Source: Pseudoxanthomonas sp. Root630 (lineage in GTDB: Bacteria; Pseudomonadota; Gammaproteobacteria; Xanthomonadales; Xanthomonadaceae). Taken from it: DNA of 64,000 nucleotides. Below are positions 17,261-26,371 of the stretch, piece by piece. Position 1 is the first letter of the stretch, and every line of letters starts with the position of its first letter. The stretch lies in contig NZ_LMGY01000018.1 in assembly GCF_001427585.1 (NCBI RefSeq), positions 1 to 64,000 of the forward strand, in the 5' to 3' direction. The notes beneath the pieces are model-generated. The model was not told where the DNA came from. It searched no databases and worked only from the letters and a program-made list of their open reading frames with translations. The translations under genes and the position numbers were made by a program.

Positions 17261-18762
17261 CGGTGGCCGACAGGGGGGCTGCGGGAGGATTCGGCAGGAT
17301 CGTGTCGTCGGCGGCCTACGGCATCGTGGCCGGGCTGTTGGGGCGCGCGGTGGGCCTGGTCGGCACGTTGCTGATCGCGCGCCACCTGACGCCGGATATC
17401 GTGGCGGAAGTCACCGTGGCGACCGTGATCGCGCTGACGGGCAACTGGATCGCGGCATGGGGATGCGGGCAGTACGTCGTGGTCCGGGGCGGCGAGGGGC
17501 GTGAAGCGGTGTTCACCGCCACCCTGGTCTACCTGCTGGCGGGCGCCGCGATGATCGCGTTGCTGTGGTGGGCGGCACCTTCGCTCGCCCTGTGGATCCA
17601 GGCGCCGCGGGTGGCCGAGTACCTGCCGGGTGCGTTGCTCGGCATCGGCATCCGCAGGCTGGGGGCGATTCCCGGCAAGCTGCTGGCGAGGGAGCTGCGC
17701 TTTGGCCGGATCGCGCTGGGTACTGCGCTGGGAGATGTCGCCTACGCCGTCGTGGCCGTGTCGCTGGTGAGCACCACGCGGTTGGGTGGCCACGCCATGA
17801 TCGTCGCCTTCATCGTGCAGTCCTGCGTGGTGGCTCTCTCGACGATCACGGCGGTGCCGTGGCGCGACTGGCTGCGCCCGGTCCGGGTGACGGCGGCACG
17901 TGTCCGCGATGTGCTGCGATTCGGTGCGCCGGTCACCGGCGAGATCGTGCTCAGCGAAGGCGCGCGTTACTGGGACAAGCCGTTGATGCTGCGGCTGCTG
18001 GGGGCGCACGACGCCGGCAGCTATGGCATGGCGTTCAACCTGGCGCAGCTGCCGGCGGTGTACGTGGGCGGGCATGTCGGCGCCGTGATGGTGCCGGCCG
18101 TCGTACGGGCGGCGCCGGAGCACCGGTCCGCCCTGATGGTCCGGGCGCTGGCGTTCGCCGCGCTGTTCCTGTTTCCGATGGCGACCGGCCTCGCCGTATG
18201 CGCACCCACCCTGGTGGCGACCTTGCTACCGCCGACGTGGGGCCAGGTGGCGCCGCTGTTGAGCGTGCTGGCGATCGCGTCGCTGCCGGCGGCGGGCAGC
18301 TTCATCCTGTCGTCGTTCCTGGCGGCGCATGCACGCAATCACCGCCTGATGGCGATCGAGGCCGCCGCCGTATCCACCCTGGTGGTGGCGCTGTGGGCGC
18401 TGTCGAGCGCAGGGGTGGTCGCCGCGTCGGCCGGCGTGGCGGTGGCGACGTTGCTGCAGTGGGGATTGACGGTGCACGCCTGTCGTCGCGATGGCCTGCG
18501 CCTGGACGGGTTGGCGCGCGCGCTGGCCTGCATGGCCCTGGCATGCGCTGTGATGGTGCTGGTGGTGCTGGCATGGCGGCATGCGGCGGGCGACCGGCTG
18601 CCGGGTGCGCTGCGACTGCCTGCGGAGATCGCCGTCGGTGCGATTGTGTATGGTGGCGCCTTGTGGGCAGGCGCGCGCGACCTCGTCGTCGATGCCTCCG
18701 AGGCCCTGGGCCTTTCGCGATTCCTGCCAGGGATGCGCGAGCGACGGAAGGGGGACGCGTGA
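17257..18762 (+). CDS. Wzx-type polysaccharide flippase (MATE/MOP superfamily), first of two
   Basis: The 501-residue protein is largely hydrophobic, with about 12-14 predicted membrane helices. It starts with an R-x-IVSSAAYGIVAGLLGRAVGLVGTL region typical of polysaccharide-synthesis MOP exporters and has the GKLLARELRFGRIA cytoplasmic loop also seen in them. It would flip undecaprenyl-linked repeat units to the periplasm. It overlaps the upstream methyltransferase by ATGA and the downstream GNAT gene by GTGA. A second, unrelated-looking flippase lies at 28754, so the locus may handle two lipid-linked substrates. Confidence 0.87.
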   Translation: MTVADRGAAGGFGRIVSSAAYGIVAGLLGRAVGLVGTLLIARHLTPDIVAEVTVATVIALTGNWIAAWGCGQYVVVRGGEGREAVFTATLVYLLAGAAMIALLWWAAPSLALWIQAPRVAEYLPGALLGIGIRRLGAIPGKLLARELRFGRIALGTALGDVAYAVVAVSLVSTTRLGGHAMIVAFIVQSCVVALSTITAVPWRDWLRPVRVTAARVRDVLRFGAPVTGEIVLSEGARYWDKPLMLRLLGAHDAGSYGMAFNLAQLPAVYVGGHVGAVMVPAVVRAAPEHRSALMVRALAFAALFLFPMATGLAVCAPTLVATLLPPTWGQVAPLLSVLAIASLPAAGSFILSSFLAAHARNHRLMAIEAAAVSTLVVALWALSSAGVVAASAGVAVATLLQWGLTVHACRRDGLRLDGLARALACMALACAVMVLVVLAWRHAAGDRLPGALRLPAEIAVGAIVYGGALWAGARDLVVDASEALGLSRFLPGMRERRKGDA

Positions 18763-19388
18763 TCGGATTCGATGCAATCGCACTGCTGCGCAGGCCCGCC
18801 GCGACCGAGCGCACGCGGCTGATGGACGAAGGCCAACAGTTCATCGAACTTCGCAACGAGGACCTCGGCCGCCTGGTCGCGGCCTATCGCGCGAATGGCA
18901 TGTCGGGCCGGCCGGAACGGCTGCAACGTCGGTTCGACTACGGCATGCGCTGTTTCGGCATCGACGAGCGGGGCGAACTGATCGCCTGGTTCTGGGCACT
19001 GCACGGGGTACCGCGCTATTTCGACGAACTCGCATGGCAGATCCCCCTTTCGACGTCGCAGGTGTGGCTGCGCGATGCGTTCGTCGTGCCGAAGCGACGC
19101 GGGCGCAGGTTGCTGATCGCGATGATGGGGGCCGGCATCGACGTCGAAGCGACACCGATGGTGTATTACTCGGACGTCAGCGTTTCCAACGTGCCGTCGC
19201 TGCGTGCCCACCGCGCACTCGGTTTCGAGCGCTTCGGCACCGTGCGCTGCCTGCGCCTTGGCGGTCGGTGGTTCTGGCGAAGCGCGCCCCCGGCGGGTTT
19301 GCCGGCGCCCAGCGGGCTCCGGGCGGACGCGCCGCGCATCCTGCTCACGCCGGAAGAACTGGCATGGCATCGCGCGCAGATGGCGTGA
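18759..19388 (+). CDS. GNAT-like acetyltransferase coupled to the flippase
   Basis: The 209-residue protein starts at GTG 18759, overlapping the flippase TGA (GTGA), with GGAAGGGGG just upstream. The order of elements fits a GNAT fold: VWLRDAFVVPKRRGRRLLIAMM (acyl-CoA loop region) and, later, SVSNVPSLRAHRALGFERFG, where N-x-x-S-x-x-x-H-x-x-LGF is typical of family motif B. Its substrate is probably a sugar of the repeat unit or a neighbouring metabolite; this is inferred from context. It converges with the FemAB-like gene with a 5-nt gap. Confidence 0.72.
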   Translation: MIGFDAIALLRRPAATERTRLMDEGQQFIELRNEDLGRLVAAYRANGMSGRPERLQRRFDYGMRCFGIDERGELIAWFWALHGVPRYFDELAWQIPLSTSQVWLRDAFVVPKRRGRRLLIAMMGAGIDVEATPMVYYSDVSVSNVPSLRAHRALGFERFGTVRCLRLGGRWFWRSAPPAGLPAPSGLRADAPRILLTPEELAWHRAQMA

Positions 19389-19393
19389 GCGCG

Positions 19394-20491
19394 TCAGTCG
19401 TCGTGGCCGAGCCGGTACGCGAGGGGTCGTAAGGGGCGGGCAGCGGTGATGGCGCCGCGATGGAGCGCGCCTGCATGCAGGATGCCGGACACCATGGGTT
19501 GCCTTTCCGGCAGCATGTCGGCCAGGTAGGAGGATTCCTGGGCCTGGCTGTCGAACATGCTCAGGTCCGGCCAGTGGCTGTCGAGCGCCTGGAGCAGATG
19601 CCACTCGTTGAGTTTGCCGGGGCTGCAGGCCGCGAACTCGGGATCCCAGCCGGTCTTGAAACCACCCAGCACGCGACCGCAACGCAGGTTGCTGCTGCTG
19701 GCGACGACGCGGGTGCCGCAGAGCGTTTCGACGAACACCATGTGGGCGCCCCCGGCAAGCCGCGCGGTCATCTCCAGGAAGAAGCCACGCTCCGCGGGCG
19801 AGGCCTGCATCGAACTGCGCCGGGTCCCCTTCCAGCCGGCGTCCTCCAGCGTCAGATGGCGTGCGGCCGCCGCGACGTCGGCGTCCGCCCCCTGCAGGAT
19901 CCGCAGGCTGACGTCGCCGCGTTCCTGCAGTCTGCGCAACCTGCGCCGCAGATCCTTCGCCATCGCCGGCCGGACCCGTGCCGCCGCGGGCACGTCGTCC
20001 GGATGCTGGCGCAGGACCGGACGACGGGAGAATGCGGTCTGCTTCCAGTGGAGGCCCGGCCGGGTGCGCAGCGCGCCCCAGATTTCGCTGTCGGCGGCGA
20101 CGCTGTGCCAGGAGATCGCGCGCTCACGCCAGCTGCCCTGGCGCATGAGGCCGGCGATCGCATCGGCGACCGTGTCGGCTTCGCCGGCGCGATGCAGGAT
20201 CCCCGATTGGAACGCGTGCGGATGGCGATACGCACGCCAATGCGGCAGCGGGACGAACAGGTTGGGCGCGCGACGCTGGAGACAGGTCAGTGCGAGCAGC
20301 TCGCCGCCACCTTCCACCGTGAGGACGGCTGGCGGTGCGTCAGGTGTCAGCCAGCGCGCCGCCGCCTGCACCATGCCCGGCAGCAACGCGGGGATGCCGG
20401 CCGGGCTCGCGCGCGCCAGGCCCTCCCAGGCAGTGAAATCCGCCGCATCGAGTTCGCCCAACGAACGAAGACGGATGCGCGGCGCGCTCAC
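19394..20491 (-). CDS. FemAB/CelD-like GNAT acyltransferase, second of a tandem pair
   Basis: The 365-residue protein has the long GNAT form (Acetyltransf_6, FemAB/CelD-like): an N-terminal domain with LTCLQRR and a C-terminal half with GTRVVASSSNLRCGRVLGGFKTGWDPEFAACSPG broken over adjacent strands, ending in a YLAD segment. The start GTG 20491 overlaps the upstream FemAB-like stop (GTGA). Exosortase-A loci carry a FemAB-related protein (TIGR03019), which this resembles in type. FemAB enzymes use aminoacyl-tRNA, whereas many relatives use acyl-CoA, so the donor is open. Confidence 0.72.
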   Translation of the reverse strand: MSAPRIRLRSLGELDAADFTAWEGLARASPAGIPALLPGMVQAAARWLTPDAPPAVLTVEGGGELLALTCLQRRAPNLFVPLPHWRAYRHPHAFQSGILHRAGEADTVADAIAGLMRQGSWRERAISWHSVAADSEIWGALRTRPGLHWKQTAFSRRPVLRQHPDDVPAAARVRPAMAKDLRRRLRRLQERGDVSLRILQGADADVAAAARHLTLEDAGWKGTRRSSMQASPAERGFFLEMTARLAGGAHMVFVETLCGTRVVASSSNLRCGRVLGGFKTGWDPEFAACSPGKLNEWHLLQALDSHWPDLSMFDSQAQESSYLADMLPERQPMVSGILHAGALHRGAITAARPLRPLAYRLGHDD

Positions 20492-21630
20492 GGCGCGGCG
20501 TCCCGGTCGCGCCGGCGCCGGTACAGATCGACGATGCGTGCCCGCCAGCCCACCCGATCCACGCTCAGCCACACCATGCTGCCTTCCGCACTCGCCAGCG
20601 AGCGCTTGTACTCGGCTTGGCCGGCCATCAGCTCATAACGGTCGAAGCCGTTTCCGAGGAACTCGTTGATGGCAGTGGTGACCAGCAACAGTCCTGGGCT
20701 GCCTGTCCGGCCGATGCGCCGGTAGTCGATGCCGGCCTGGTAGAAATACGCGGTGCCGCGCCATACCAGGTGGTAGAGATAGCCCACGACGATGTCGCCG
20801 GCTTCCAGGCGCATCAGGTGCACGCCCGCCTCCGGAGACGACGCCTGTATCAGGGCGCGATGGAACGCGACGATCCGCGGATCGCCGAATGCGCCTTGTT
20901 CGCCGGCGTCCTCGTCCCAGTGGGCCTGGTGGAGATGCACCAGGGCATCGAAGAAGGCCAGTCTTTCCTCGGTGCCCGTGGCGACGGCGCAGGCCAGCGG
21001 CCCGCAGGTTTCGATCAGCCTGCGCGCGGTGCGGCGCAGGTGCGCGCGCGTCCGGCTGCCCGGAACCGCGGTGACGTAGTCGTTGCCATCGTGGCGCAAG
21101 CCCGCCAGGTCCACGTATGGGGACGGGCTTCGTTTCACCTGCAGGCGCAGGCGCGGGGAACGAAGCCGCTCCAGCGGGATGTCGTCCATGTCGATGCCCG
21201 GCAGGTAGAACGTCAGCCAGTGGCGTTCGTGCTGGTCGAAATGGGTGATGCAGGCGGCAAGCGCATCGTGCTCGCGGCCGTCCACGGAGAGCAGGCCGTT
21301 GAATTCGATGGTGATGCTGTCCAGGGTGCGGTCGCCCACTTCATGCAGGCGCACGTGCTTGAGGCCCAGCGCGAAACCGCGCCGCTGCTCCACGACGACG
21401 CCGAGCGCGATGGGCTCGCCGTGCTGGCTGACGGTCAGCAGGCGCGCACGCGCGCGGGGACACAGCGTGCGCAACCACGTGCCGATCCAGGTCCAGCTCT
21501 GGAAGAAACTGCCGCGGCTGCGCGCTTCGAGCGACCGCCAGCGTGCTTCCAGCACCTCCATGTCGGGCAGCCGCTCGACCCGCACGTCATAACGTGCGGC
21601 CGGCGTGCCGCTCTCAACCGAACGTTGCAT
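20488..21630 (-). CDS. FemAB/CelD-like GNAT acyltransferase, first of a tandem pair
   Basis: The 380-residue protein carries the Acetyltransf_6 pattern: SFFQSWTWIGTWL near residue 45, a basic helix RAHLRRTARRL, and the C-terminal GDIVVGYLYHLVWRGTAYFYQAGID strand region. This is the usual core of CelD/BcsL and FemAB-like proteins of EPS loci. It overlaps the upstream fusion gene by 17 nt and the downstream paralogue by GTGA, so all three are coupled. It probably acylates a sugar amine or adds an amino acid to the polymer precursor; neither is proven. Confidence 0.78.
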   Translation of the reverse strand: MQRSVESGTPAARYDVRVERLPDMEVLEARWRSLEARSRGSFFQSWTWIGTWLRTLCPRARARLLTVSQHGEPIALGVVVEQRRGFALGLKHVRLHEVGDRTLDSITIEFNGLLSVDGREHDALAACITHFDQHERHWLTFYLPGIDMDDIPLERLRSPRLRLQVKRSPSPYVDLAGLRHDGNDYVTAVPGSRTRAHLRRTARRLIETCGPLACAVATGTEERLAFFDALVHLHQAHWDEDAGEQGAFGDPRIVAFHRALIQASSPEAGVHLMRLEAGDIVVGYLYHLVWRGTAYFYQAGIDYRRIGRTGSPGLLLVTTAINEFLGNGFDRYELMAGQAEYKRSLASAEGSMVWLSVDRVGWRARIVDLYRRRRDRDAAP

Positions 21631-23674
21631 CCAGGCCCTTCTCCACGCCGGTCCGGGGCGTCCAGCCCAGGTCCGTACGCGCGGCGGTGGTGTCGAAATT
21701 GGCGAGCGGGCGCAGCGAGCGCACGCGATAGCGCGTCAGCGGTACGTCGCGACGCAGGATCTTGCCCAGCTGCTCCACGCCGAAGCCGAGCAGCATGAAC
21801 ATCCAGCGCGGCACGCGGAGCACCTTGACTTCGTCGCCCAGCTTGCGGCGGCACCGTGCCAGGTAGTCCTGCTGCGTCACCAGCGAGGTATCCACCACGT
21901 TGAACACGCGCTGCGTGGGCAACGGCGCTTCGGCGGCGCAGACCAGCGCGTCGACCACGTCGTCCACGTAGACCAGCGGCAGCGCCATCGCGCCATCGCC
22001 CACGGCGACCCATCGGCCGGCCAGGCCGATCACGCCGTTCGGCGTGACCTTCTCGGCACCGGGGCCGAAGATCTGGCCCGGTCGCACGATGACGGCGGGC
22101 AGGCCGTGCTGTGCGACGGCGTCCAGCACCATGCGCTCTGCCGAGAGCTTGGTCTGGGTATAGGCGCCGCGCCACTCGGGATGCGGTTCCAGCGGCGAGG
22201 ATTCGGTCATCACCGCAGCGGGATCGCGGCCGGCGTGGTCGAACACGCTCATCGAGCTGACGTACACCAGGCGCGCCGTCGATGCCGCCACGCACGCCTC
22301 GATCATGTTGCGCGTGCCCCAGACGGTGCCCGCCTCGAAATCGCGCGGACCGCCGCGCATCGCCGCGCCCACGTGGTAGACCCGCGGCACGCCGTGCACG
22401 GCATGGCGGACGATGCGCGGATCGCCCAGGTCGCCCACGACGGTCTGGACGCCGGCGTCGGCCGTGTACGCGGCCACCGGCCTGCGCACCAGCACGCGCA
22501 CGGTCTTGCCCTGTTCGCGCAGGCGCGCCACCACGCGCTTGCCCAGGAAACCGGCGGCGCCGGTCACCAGCACATCGGCGGGCGGCAGATCGACATAGCG
22601 CGATTCCAGGAGTGCGATGCGCTCGGCATCCGGCGCGGCGCAGGCCGGTTCGAGCAGGCGTGCGATGCGCAGTGCGTCGTCGCCGGTGAACGGCGGGGGA
22701 GCGTTGTCGCGCGCGGCGTGGGCGAATTCGACGGCGCCGCGGCGGATGCCCGGCGACGGCTTGAGCATGCCGGTGGCGAAGCGCACGACATTCCACGGTA
22801 CGCGGAACACATCTTTCACCGCGCTGAAGAACGCGTTGGCGACGATGCCGATGAACTTCGGCCCCGGCAGCACGCGATGGATGCGGCAGGTCTGCAGGAA
22901 GCGGTCCACTTCGATCGTGCCGCGCGTGCCGCGCACGAACACGCGGTTCTCCATCGGGCGCGCGTTCCACGACAACAGCAGGCGACCCACGCCGTCACGC
23001 GCCTGGACGTGCGCCTGCCACTCGTCGAAATGCAGGTTCGGATCGGTGCCGCGCGCCTGGTAGTCCACGCGCAGGTCCTGCACCGGGCCGAGGAAGGCTT
23101 CGATCGTGTAGAGGCCATGCACGCCAAGGTCGCGGAAAGGGTAGGAGCCCTGCGTGACCGACCCCGGCAGCGGGCCGCCGGCGTAAGGCGGGTACTCCGA
23201 ATTGCGCACGATCTCCACCGAGACCACGTCGCCGATGCGTCCGTCGCGCACCGTCTGCACGGCCTGCATCAGCACCGGATCGAACAGGTCGGAATGGTTG
23301 ACGCCCAACTGGACCTTGCGTGCGTGCGCGGCGGCGATCATGGCCTCGCAATCGGCGACGGTATCGGCCATCGGCTTTTCGACGAGCACGTGGCAGCCCA
23401 TCTCCATCGCCTGCAACGCGATGGCGGCATGGAAGGCCGGCGGTGTCAGGACATAGACGGCTTGCGGCTGCAGGTCGGCGAGTTCGTCCAGGCGGGCGGC
23501 CACGCGCTTCACGCCGAAACGATCGGCCAGCGCCTGTGCGGCGGGCAGCTGCGGATCGCAGATGCCGATCACGTCGACGAAATCCAGTTGCTTGAGCGCG
23601 GCCAGGTGGTGGGTGGCGACATAGCCGGCGCCGACGAGGGCGACGCGCAGGCGGGTGGAAGCAGGTGGGGTCAT
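21614..23674 (-). CDS. Fusion of a Gfo/Idh/MocA oxidoreductase and an NAD-dependent epimerase/dehydratase (SDR)
   Basis: The 686-residue protein joins two nucleotide-sugar enzymes. Residues 1 to about 360 form a Gfo/Idh/MocA oxidoreductase with Rossmann motif VALVGAGYVATHH near residue 10 and the signature VEKPMA near residue 98. From about residue 366 an extended SDR begins with VTGAAGFLGKR and has SSMSVFD and the YTQTK catalytic Tyr/Lys pair. The two halves probably catalyse successive oxidation/reduction or epimerisation steps on one UDP- or dTDP-sugar. ATG 23674 is used; the frame extends upstream but without conserved sequence. The reading frame is intact through the junction. Confidence 0.88.
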   Translation of the reverse strand: MTPPASTRLRVALVGAGYVATHHLAALKQLDFVDVIGICDPQLPAAQALADRFGVKRVAARLDELADLQPQAVYVLTPPAFHAAIALQAMEMGCHVLVEKPMADTVADCEAMIAAAHARKVQLGVNHSDLFDPVLMQAVQTVRDGRIGDVVSVEIVRNSEYPPYAGGPLPGSVTQGSYPFRDLGVHGLYTIEAFLGPVQDLRVDYQARGTDPNLHFDEWQAHVQARDGVGRLLLSWNARPMENRVFVRGTRGTIEVDRFLQTCRIHRVLPGPKFIGIVANAFFSAVKDVFRVPWNVVRFATGMLKPSPGIRRGAVEFAHAARDNAPPPFTGDDALRIARLLEPACAAPDAERIALLESRYVDLPPADVLVTGAAGFLGKRVVARLREQGKTVRVLVRRPVAAYTADAGVQTVVGDLGDPRIVRHAVHGVPRVYHVGAAMRGGPRDFEAGTVWGTRNMIEACVAASTARLVYVSSMSVFDHAGRDPAAVMTESSPLEPHPEWRGAYTQTKLSAERMVLDAVAQHGLPAVIVRPGQIFGPGAEKVTPNGVIGLAGRWVAVGDGAMALPLVYVDDVVDALVCAAEAPLPTQRVFNVVDTSLVTQQDYLARCRRKLGDEVKVLRVPRWMFMLLGFGVEQLGKILRRDVPLTRYRVRSLRPLANFDTTAARTDLGWTPRTGVEKGLDATFG

Positions 23675-23702
23675 GGGGAAGGGATCATCATGGAATAGGG
23701 TG

Positions 23703-24878
23703 TCATCGGCCCGCGAGCGCGCGCGCGACCGTGGCCAGCACGTCGTCGACGCGGCGGTCCCAGGTCTGCGCGGCGACGGCGGCCACGCGGGCGTCCGCGG
23801 CGGCGGCGCTGTCTTCGGCCAGGGCCTGTTCGAGCGCGGCGAGGAAGCCCTCGCGGTCTTCGGCAATGCGGACCCACTGCGCGAACTTCGCGATCTCGGG
23901 GTTGTAGGTGCTCACCACCGGTTTGCCGGTGGCCAGGTATTCGCGCAGCTTCAGCGGGTTGGCATTGGCGACCTGGCGGTTCATCCGGTACGGGATGATC
24001 GCGGCGTCGAAGGCCTTCGCCCACGTCGGCAACGTGGCATAGGGCTGCGGGCCGGCGAGGCGCACGTTGGGCAGCGCGCGCAACGTCGACACGTCGGCGG
24101 CCGCATGGCCGACCAGCAGGAAGCTCCACTGCGGCCGCGCCTGCGCCAGCCAGGCGATCAGCTCGACGTCGATCCACTCGTGCAGCGAACCGATGTAGCC
24201 GATCACGGGACCGGCCAGCCCGCGCGCGCCTTCGGCGACGGGCGTCTCCGGCGCGCGCGCGGTGAGGAACAGGTCCAGGTCGACGCCGTGCGGCGCGTAG
24301 GTGGTGGTCGGGTTGAGCGCTTGCTTGGCGGGCAGCAACGCGGGGGGCGCGACGAACAGCTGGTCGGCCTCGCGACTCAGCGTTTCGTCGCGGCCGCCGA
24401 TCAGGTCGGCATCCACGCCCGGATGCGCGGCGTAGTCGTCGATGCAGTAGTACACGCAGAAATCCTCGCCCAGGCGATGGGCGAGGAATCCCGGGTGCGG
24501 CACGACGAACCACGACAGATACCGGCTGATGCCCGCCTTGCGGACGGCACGGCGCACGGCCCAGCGGCTGAACACCCGGTTGAACGTATCGACGCCGGGA
24601 ATGCGGCGGAACGGCAGTTGCGGCACGGTGCAGTGCCAGAGGCCCTCGCGTACCTGCACGGGGGGCTTGAGCGCGGCCGTCAGTTTGCGCCACGCACGCT
24701 TGAGGTCGCGCCCCGAACTGGTGGGCGCGCGCATGCCCGGCGAATCCACGTACAGCACGGGCATGCGCTGCGCGAGGCGGGTGGCGACGTGATGGCTGCT
24801 GGTACGGTTCTCCGCGTTCCAGTCGTTGCCGAAATACACCACGCCGCGCCCGTGCAGGACGGCCGAGGGATCACTCAT
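23703..24878 (-). CDS. Glycosyltransferase (GT-B fold, GT4-like)
   Basis: The 391-residue protein starts with GVVYFGNDWNAENRTSSHH broken by no insert and has a GT-B layout. VIGYIGSLHEWID marks the start of the C-terminal donor-binding domain near residue 225, and NPLKLREYLATGKPVVST is the E-containing donor motif. The N-terminal DSPGMRAPTSSGRD and YYCIDDY blocks are typical of a sub-group of EPS-locus transferases. It overlaps the upstream methyltransferase by 8 nt and lies 28 nt before the oxidoreductase-SDR fusion, so all are probably one transcript. Confidence 0.87.
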   Translation of the reverse strand: MSDPSAVLHGRGVVYFGNDWNAENRTSSHHVATRLAQRMPVLYVDSPGMRAPTSSGRDLKRAWRKLTAALKPPVQVREGLWHCTVPQLPFRRIPGVDTFNRVFSRWAVRRAVRKAGISRYLSWFVVPHPGFLAHRLGEDFCVYYCIDDYAAHPGVDADLIGGRDETLSREADQLFVAPPALLPAKQALNPTTTYAPHGVDLDLFLTARAPETPVAEGARGLAGPVIGYIGSLHEWIDVELIAWLAQARPQWSFLLVGHAAADVSTLRALPNVRLAGPQPYATLPTWAKAFDAAIIPYRMNRQVANANPLKLREYLATGKPVVSTYNPEIAKFAQWVRIAEDREGFLAALEQALAEDSAAAADARVAAVAAQTWDRRVDDVLATVARALAGR

Positions 24879-25482
24879 CGCGCCACCAGCCGATCAGCCA
24901 GGCGGTGCCGCCATGGTGGATCCAGGTCTTCTGCAGGCCGGGGATGGCCTCGAGGTGGGGGCCCACGCGGCCACAGGCCGGCGCGAAGAACGTCACCAGG
25001 CCGGCGCGGCCCAGGTGGCGCATGCGTGCGATCGTCGCGGCGGGATCGCTCAGGTAGTAGAGCACTTCGCACGCGGTGACCAGGTCGAAGCGGTGGCGTT
25101 CATCGCCCCAGGGTTGCTGGAACAGGTCGGCGGCGGCGAAGTGGGCCTGGGGCAGCCGCAGGCGCGCGCGTTCGATGGCCGCGGGGCTGACATCGAGCCC
25201 GTACTGTTCGTCGCTGAGCTTGGCCAGGTGCTGCGTCTGGTGGCCTTCGCCGCAGCCGATCTCCAGTACCGAGCCGACGCGGCCGAAGGCCTGCTCGATC
25301 ACCCGGTTGGTGGCCTCGAAGCGCGCGCGCTCCATCGGCGACTCCATGTTCCAGGGGTCCGGCATGCGGTACGCCAGCTCCAGGCGCGCGTGGTTGTCGT
25401 TGCCGCCCACGCCGCGCAAGGCGTACTTCATCCACAGGCGGCGCTGGGCCTTCCTCAACAGTTTGGCGGTATCGCTCCACAT
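24871..25482 (-). CDS. SAM-dependent methyltransferase (NodS-like, small)
   Basis: The 203-residue protein has motif I VLEIGCGEGHQ (near residue 72), YGLDVSP and FDLVTACEVLYYL, a pattern close to NodS-type methyltransferases that act on sugar amines. ATG 25482 has AAGGA about 7 nt upstream. The gene overlaps the downstream glycosyltransferase by 8 nt and lies 25 nt after the J-domain gene. If NodS-like, it would N-methylate a deacetylated amino sugar, consistent with the deacetylases in the locus; this is inference. Confidence 0.82.
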   Translation of the reverse strand: MWSDTAKLLRKAQRRLWMKYALRGVGGNDNHARLELAYRMPDPWNMESPMERARFEATNRVIEQAFGRVGSVLEIGCGEGHQTQHLAKLSDEQYGLDVSPAAIERARLRLPQAHFAAADLFQQPWGDERHRFDLVTACEVLYYLSDPAATIARMRHLGRAGLVTFFAPACGRVGPHLEAIPGLQKTWIHHGGTAWLIGWWRDE

Positions 25483-25507
25483 GGTCCCGTTCCTTGTCGT
25501 GTCCGTG

Positions 25508-26188
25508 TCAGCCGCAGGTCGCCGCGCCATGCGGCCCTTCGGTCGCCTGGTGCGCGGAATCCCGGCCCACCTCCAGCGGCCGGGTCGGCGCGCTGTACCA
25601 GCCGGTGACCTTGCCGCACTCGAAATCGACCCACGACGGCCCGTATTGCCAGCGTCCGGCGTGCTCGGTGGTGGGGTCGCCAAGGATGCGTCGCGCCTGC
25701 GCGGTATCCATGCCCAGTTCCAGCTGCTGGCTGGCGCGTGGCTGCCACGCGGCGGCGGCGCTGTCGCCGGGCCCGGCAGGGTCCAGGGTGGGAATGGACG
25801 TGCGATGCGCGCCCAGCCAGTAGAGCAGCGCGGCGAGCAGGGCCGCGGCCAGCACATAGCGCCGGCGCGAACGCGGAGGCTCCATCGCCTCCGTGTCGGC
25901 GATGCCGCCGGCGTCGTCGGGGTCGGGGCCCGGCGGTGGCGGGAACCGCGTATCGCCCAGCCGTGCGGATGCACCCGGCAGGCGGCCATGCATGCGATGG
26001 AAGTCGAGGGTGGCCTCATACATCCGGTTGAGGCGTTGCAGGCGGGGCAGATCCGAGGCGTCGCCCTGCATGTCCGGGTGAAGGACTGCCACGCGTCGGC
26101 GATAGGCCTGCTTGAACGCCGCCATGCCGCATTCGGCGTCCAGCCCCAGTTCTTCGTACATGCTGACGAAGTCGGTGTCGTCCGACAT
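25508..26188 (-). CDS. J-domain membrane protein with a BamE/OmlA-like C-terminal domain
   Basis: The 226-residue protein has three parts. Residues 1-65 form a DnaJ-like J domain with an intact HPD motif (37-39), which in known J proteins stimulates DnaK ATPase. A Pro/Asp-rich linker and one membrane helix (about 111-127) follow. Residues 157-205 contain LELGMDTAQARRILGDP and a W-Q-Y-x5-VDFECGKV pattern that resembles the OmlA/SmpA (BamE) fold. The helix would put the J domain in the cytoplasm and the second domain in the periplasm. It heads the minus-strand operon that contains the methyltransferase, glycosyltransferase, fusion enzyme and FemAB-like genes. The BamE-like call is by eye only. 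Confidence 0.75.
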   Translation of the reverse strand: MSDDTDFVSMYEELGLDAECGMAAFKQAYRRRVAVLHPDMQGDASDLPRLQRLNRMYEATLDFHRMHGRLPGASARLGDTRFPPPPGPDPDDAGGIADTEAMEPPRSRRRYVLAAALLAALLYWLGAHRTSIPTLDPAGPGDSAAAAWQPRASQQLELGMDTAQARRILGDPTTEHAGRWQYGPSWVDFECGKVTGWYSAPTRPLEVGRDSAHQATEGPHGAATCG

Positions 26189-26371
26189 TGGTGAGGCGCC
26201 CCTGTTTCGCCGTCGGCGCCTGCCCGGCGCGTAGTCCGCTTTCTCTCCAATACGTGATCGGAGGGGCGATCCGGCCAGCGGACGCACTGGCCGCGCGCGC
26301 CCTGTTTTTGCGTATTCACCCGTACAGGCAAGGTTGCCGGACTGCGGAAGATGATGGCCAGGGGATCATCG

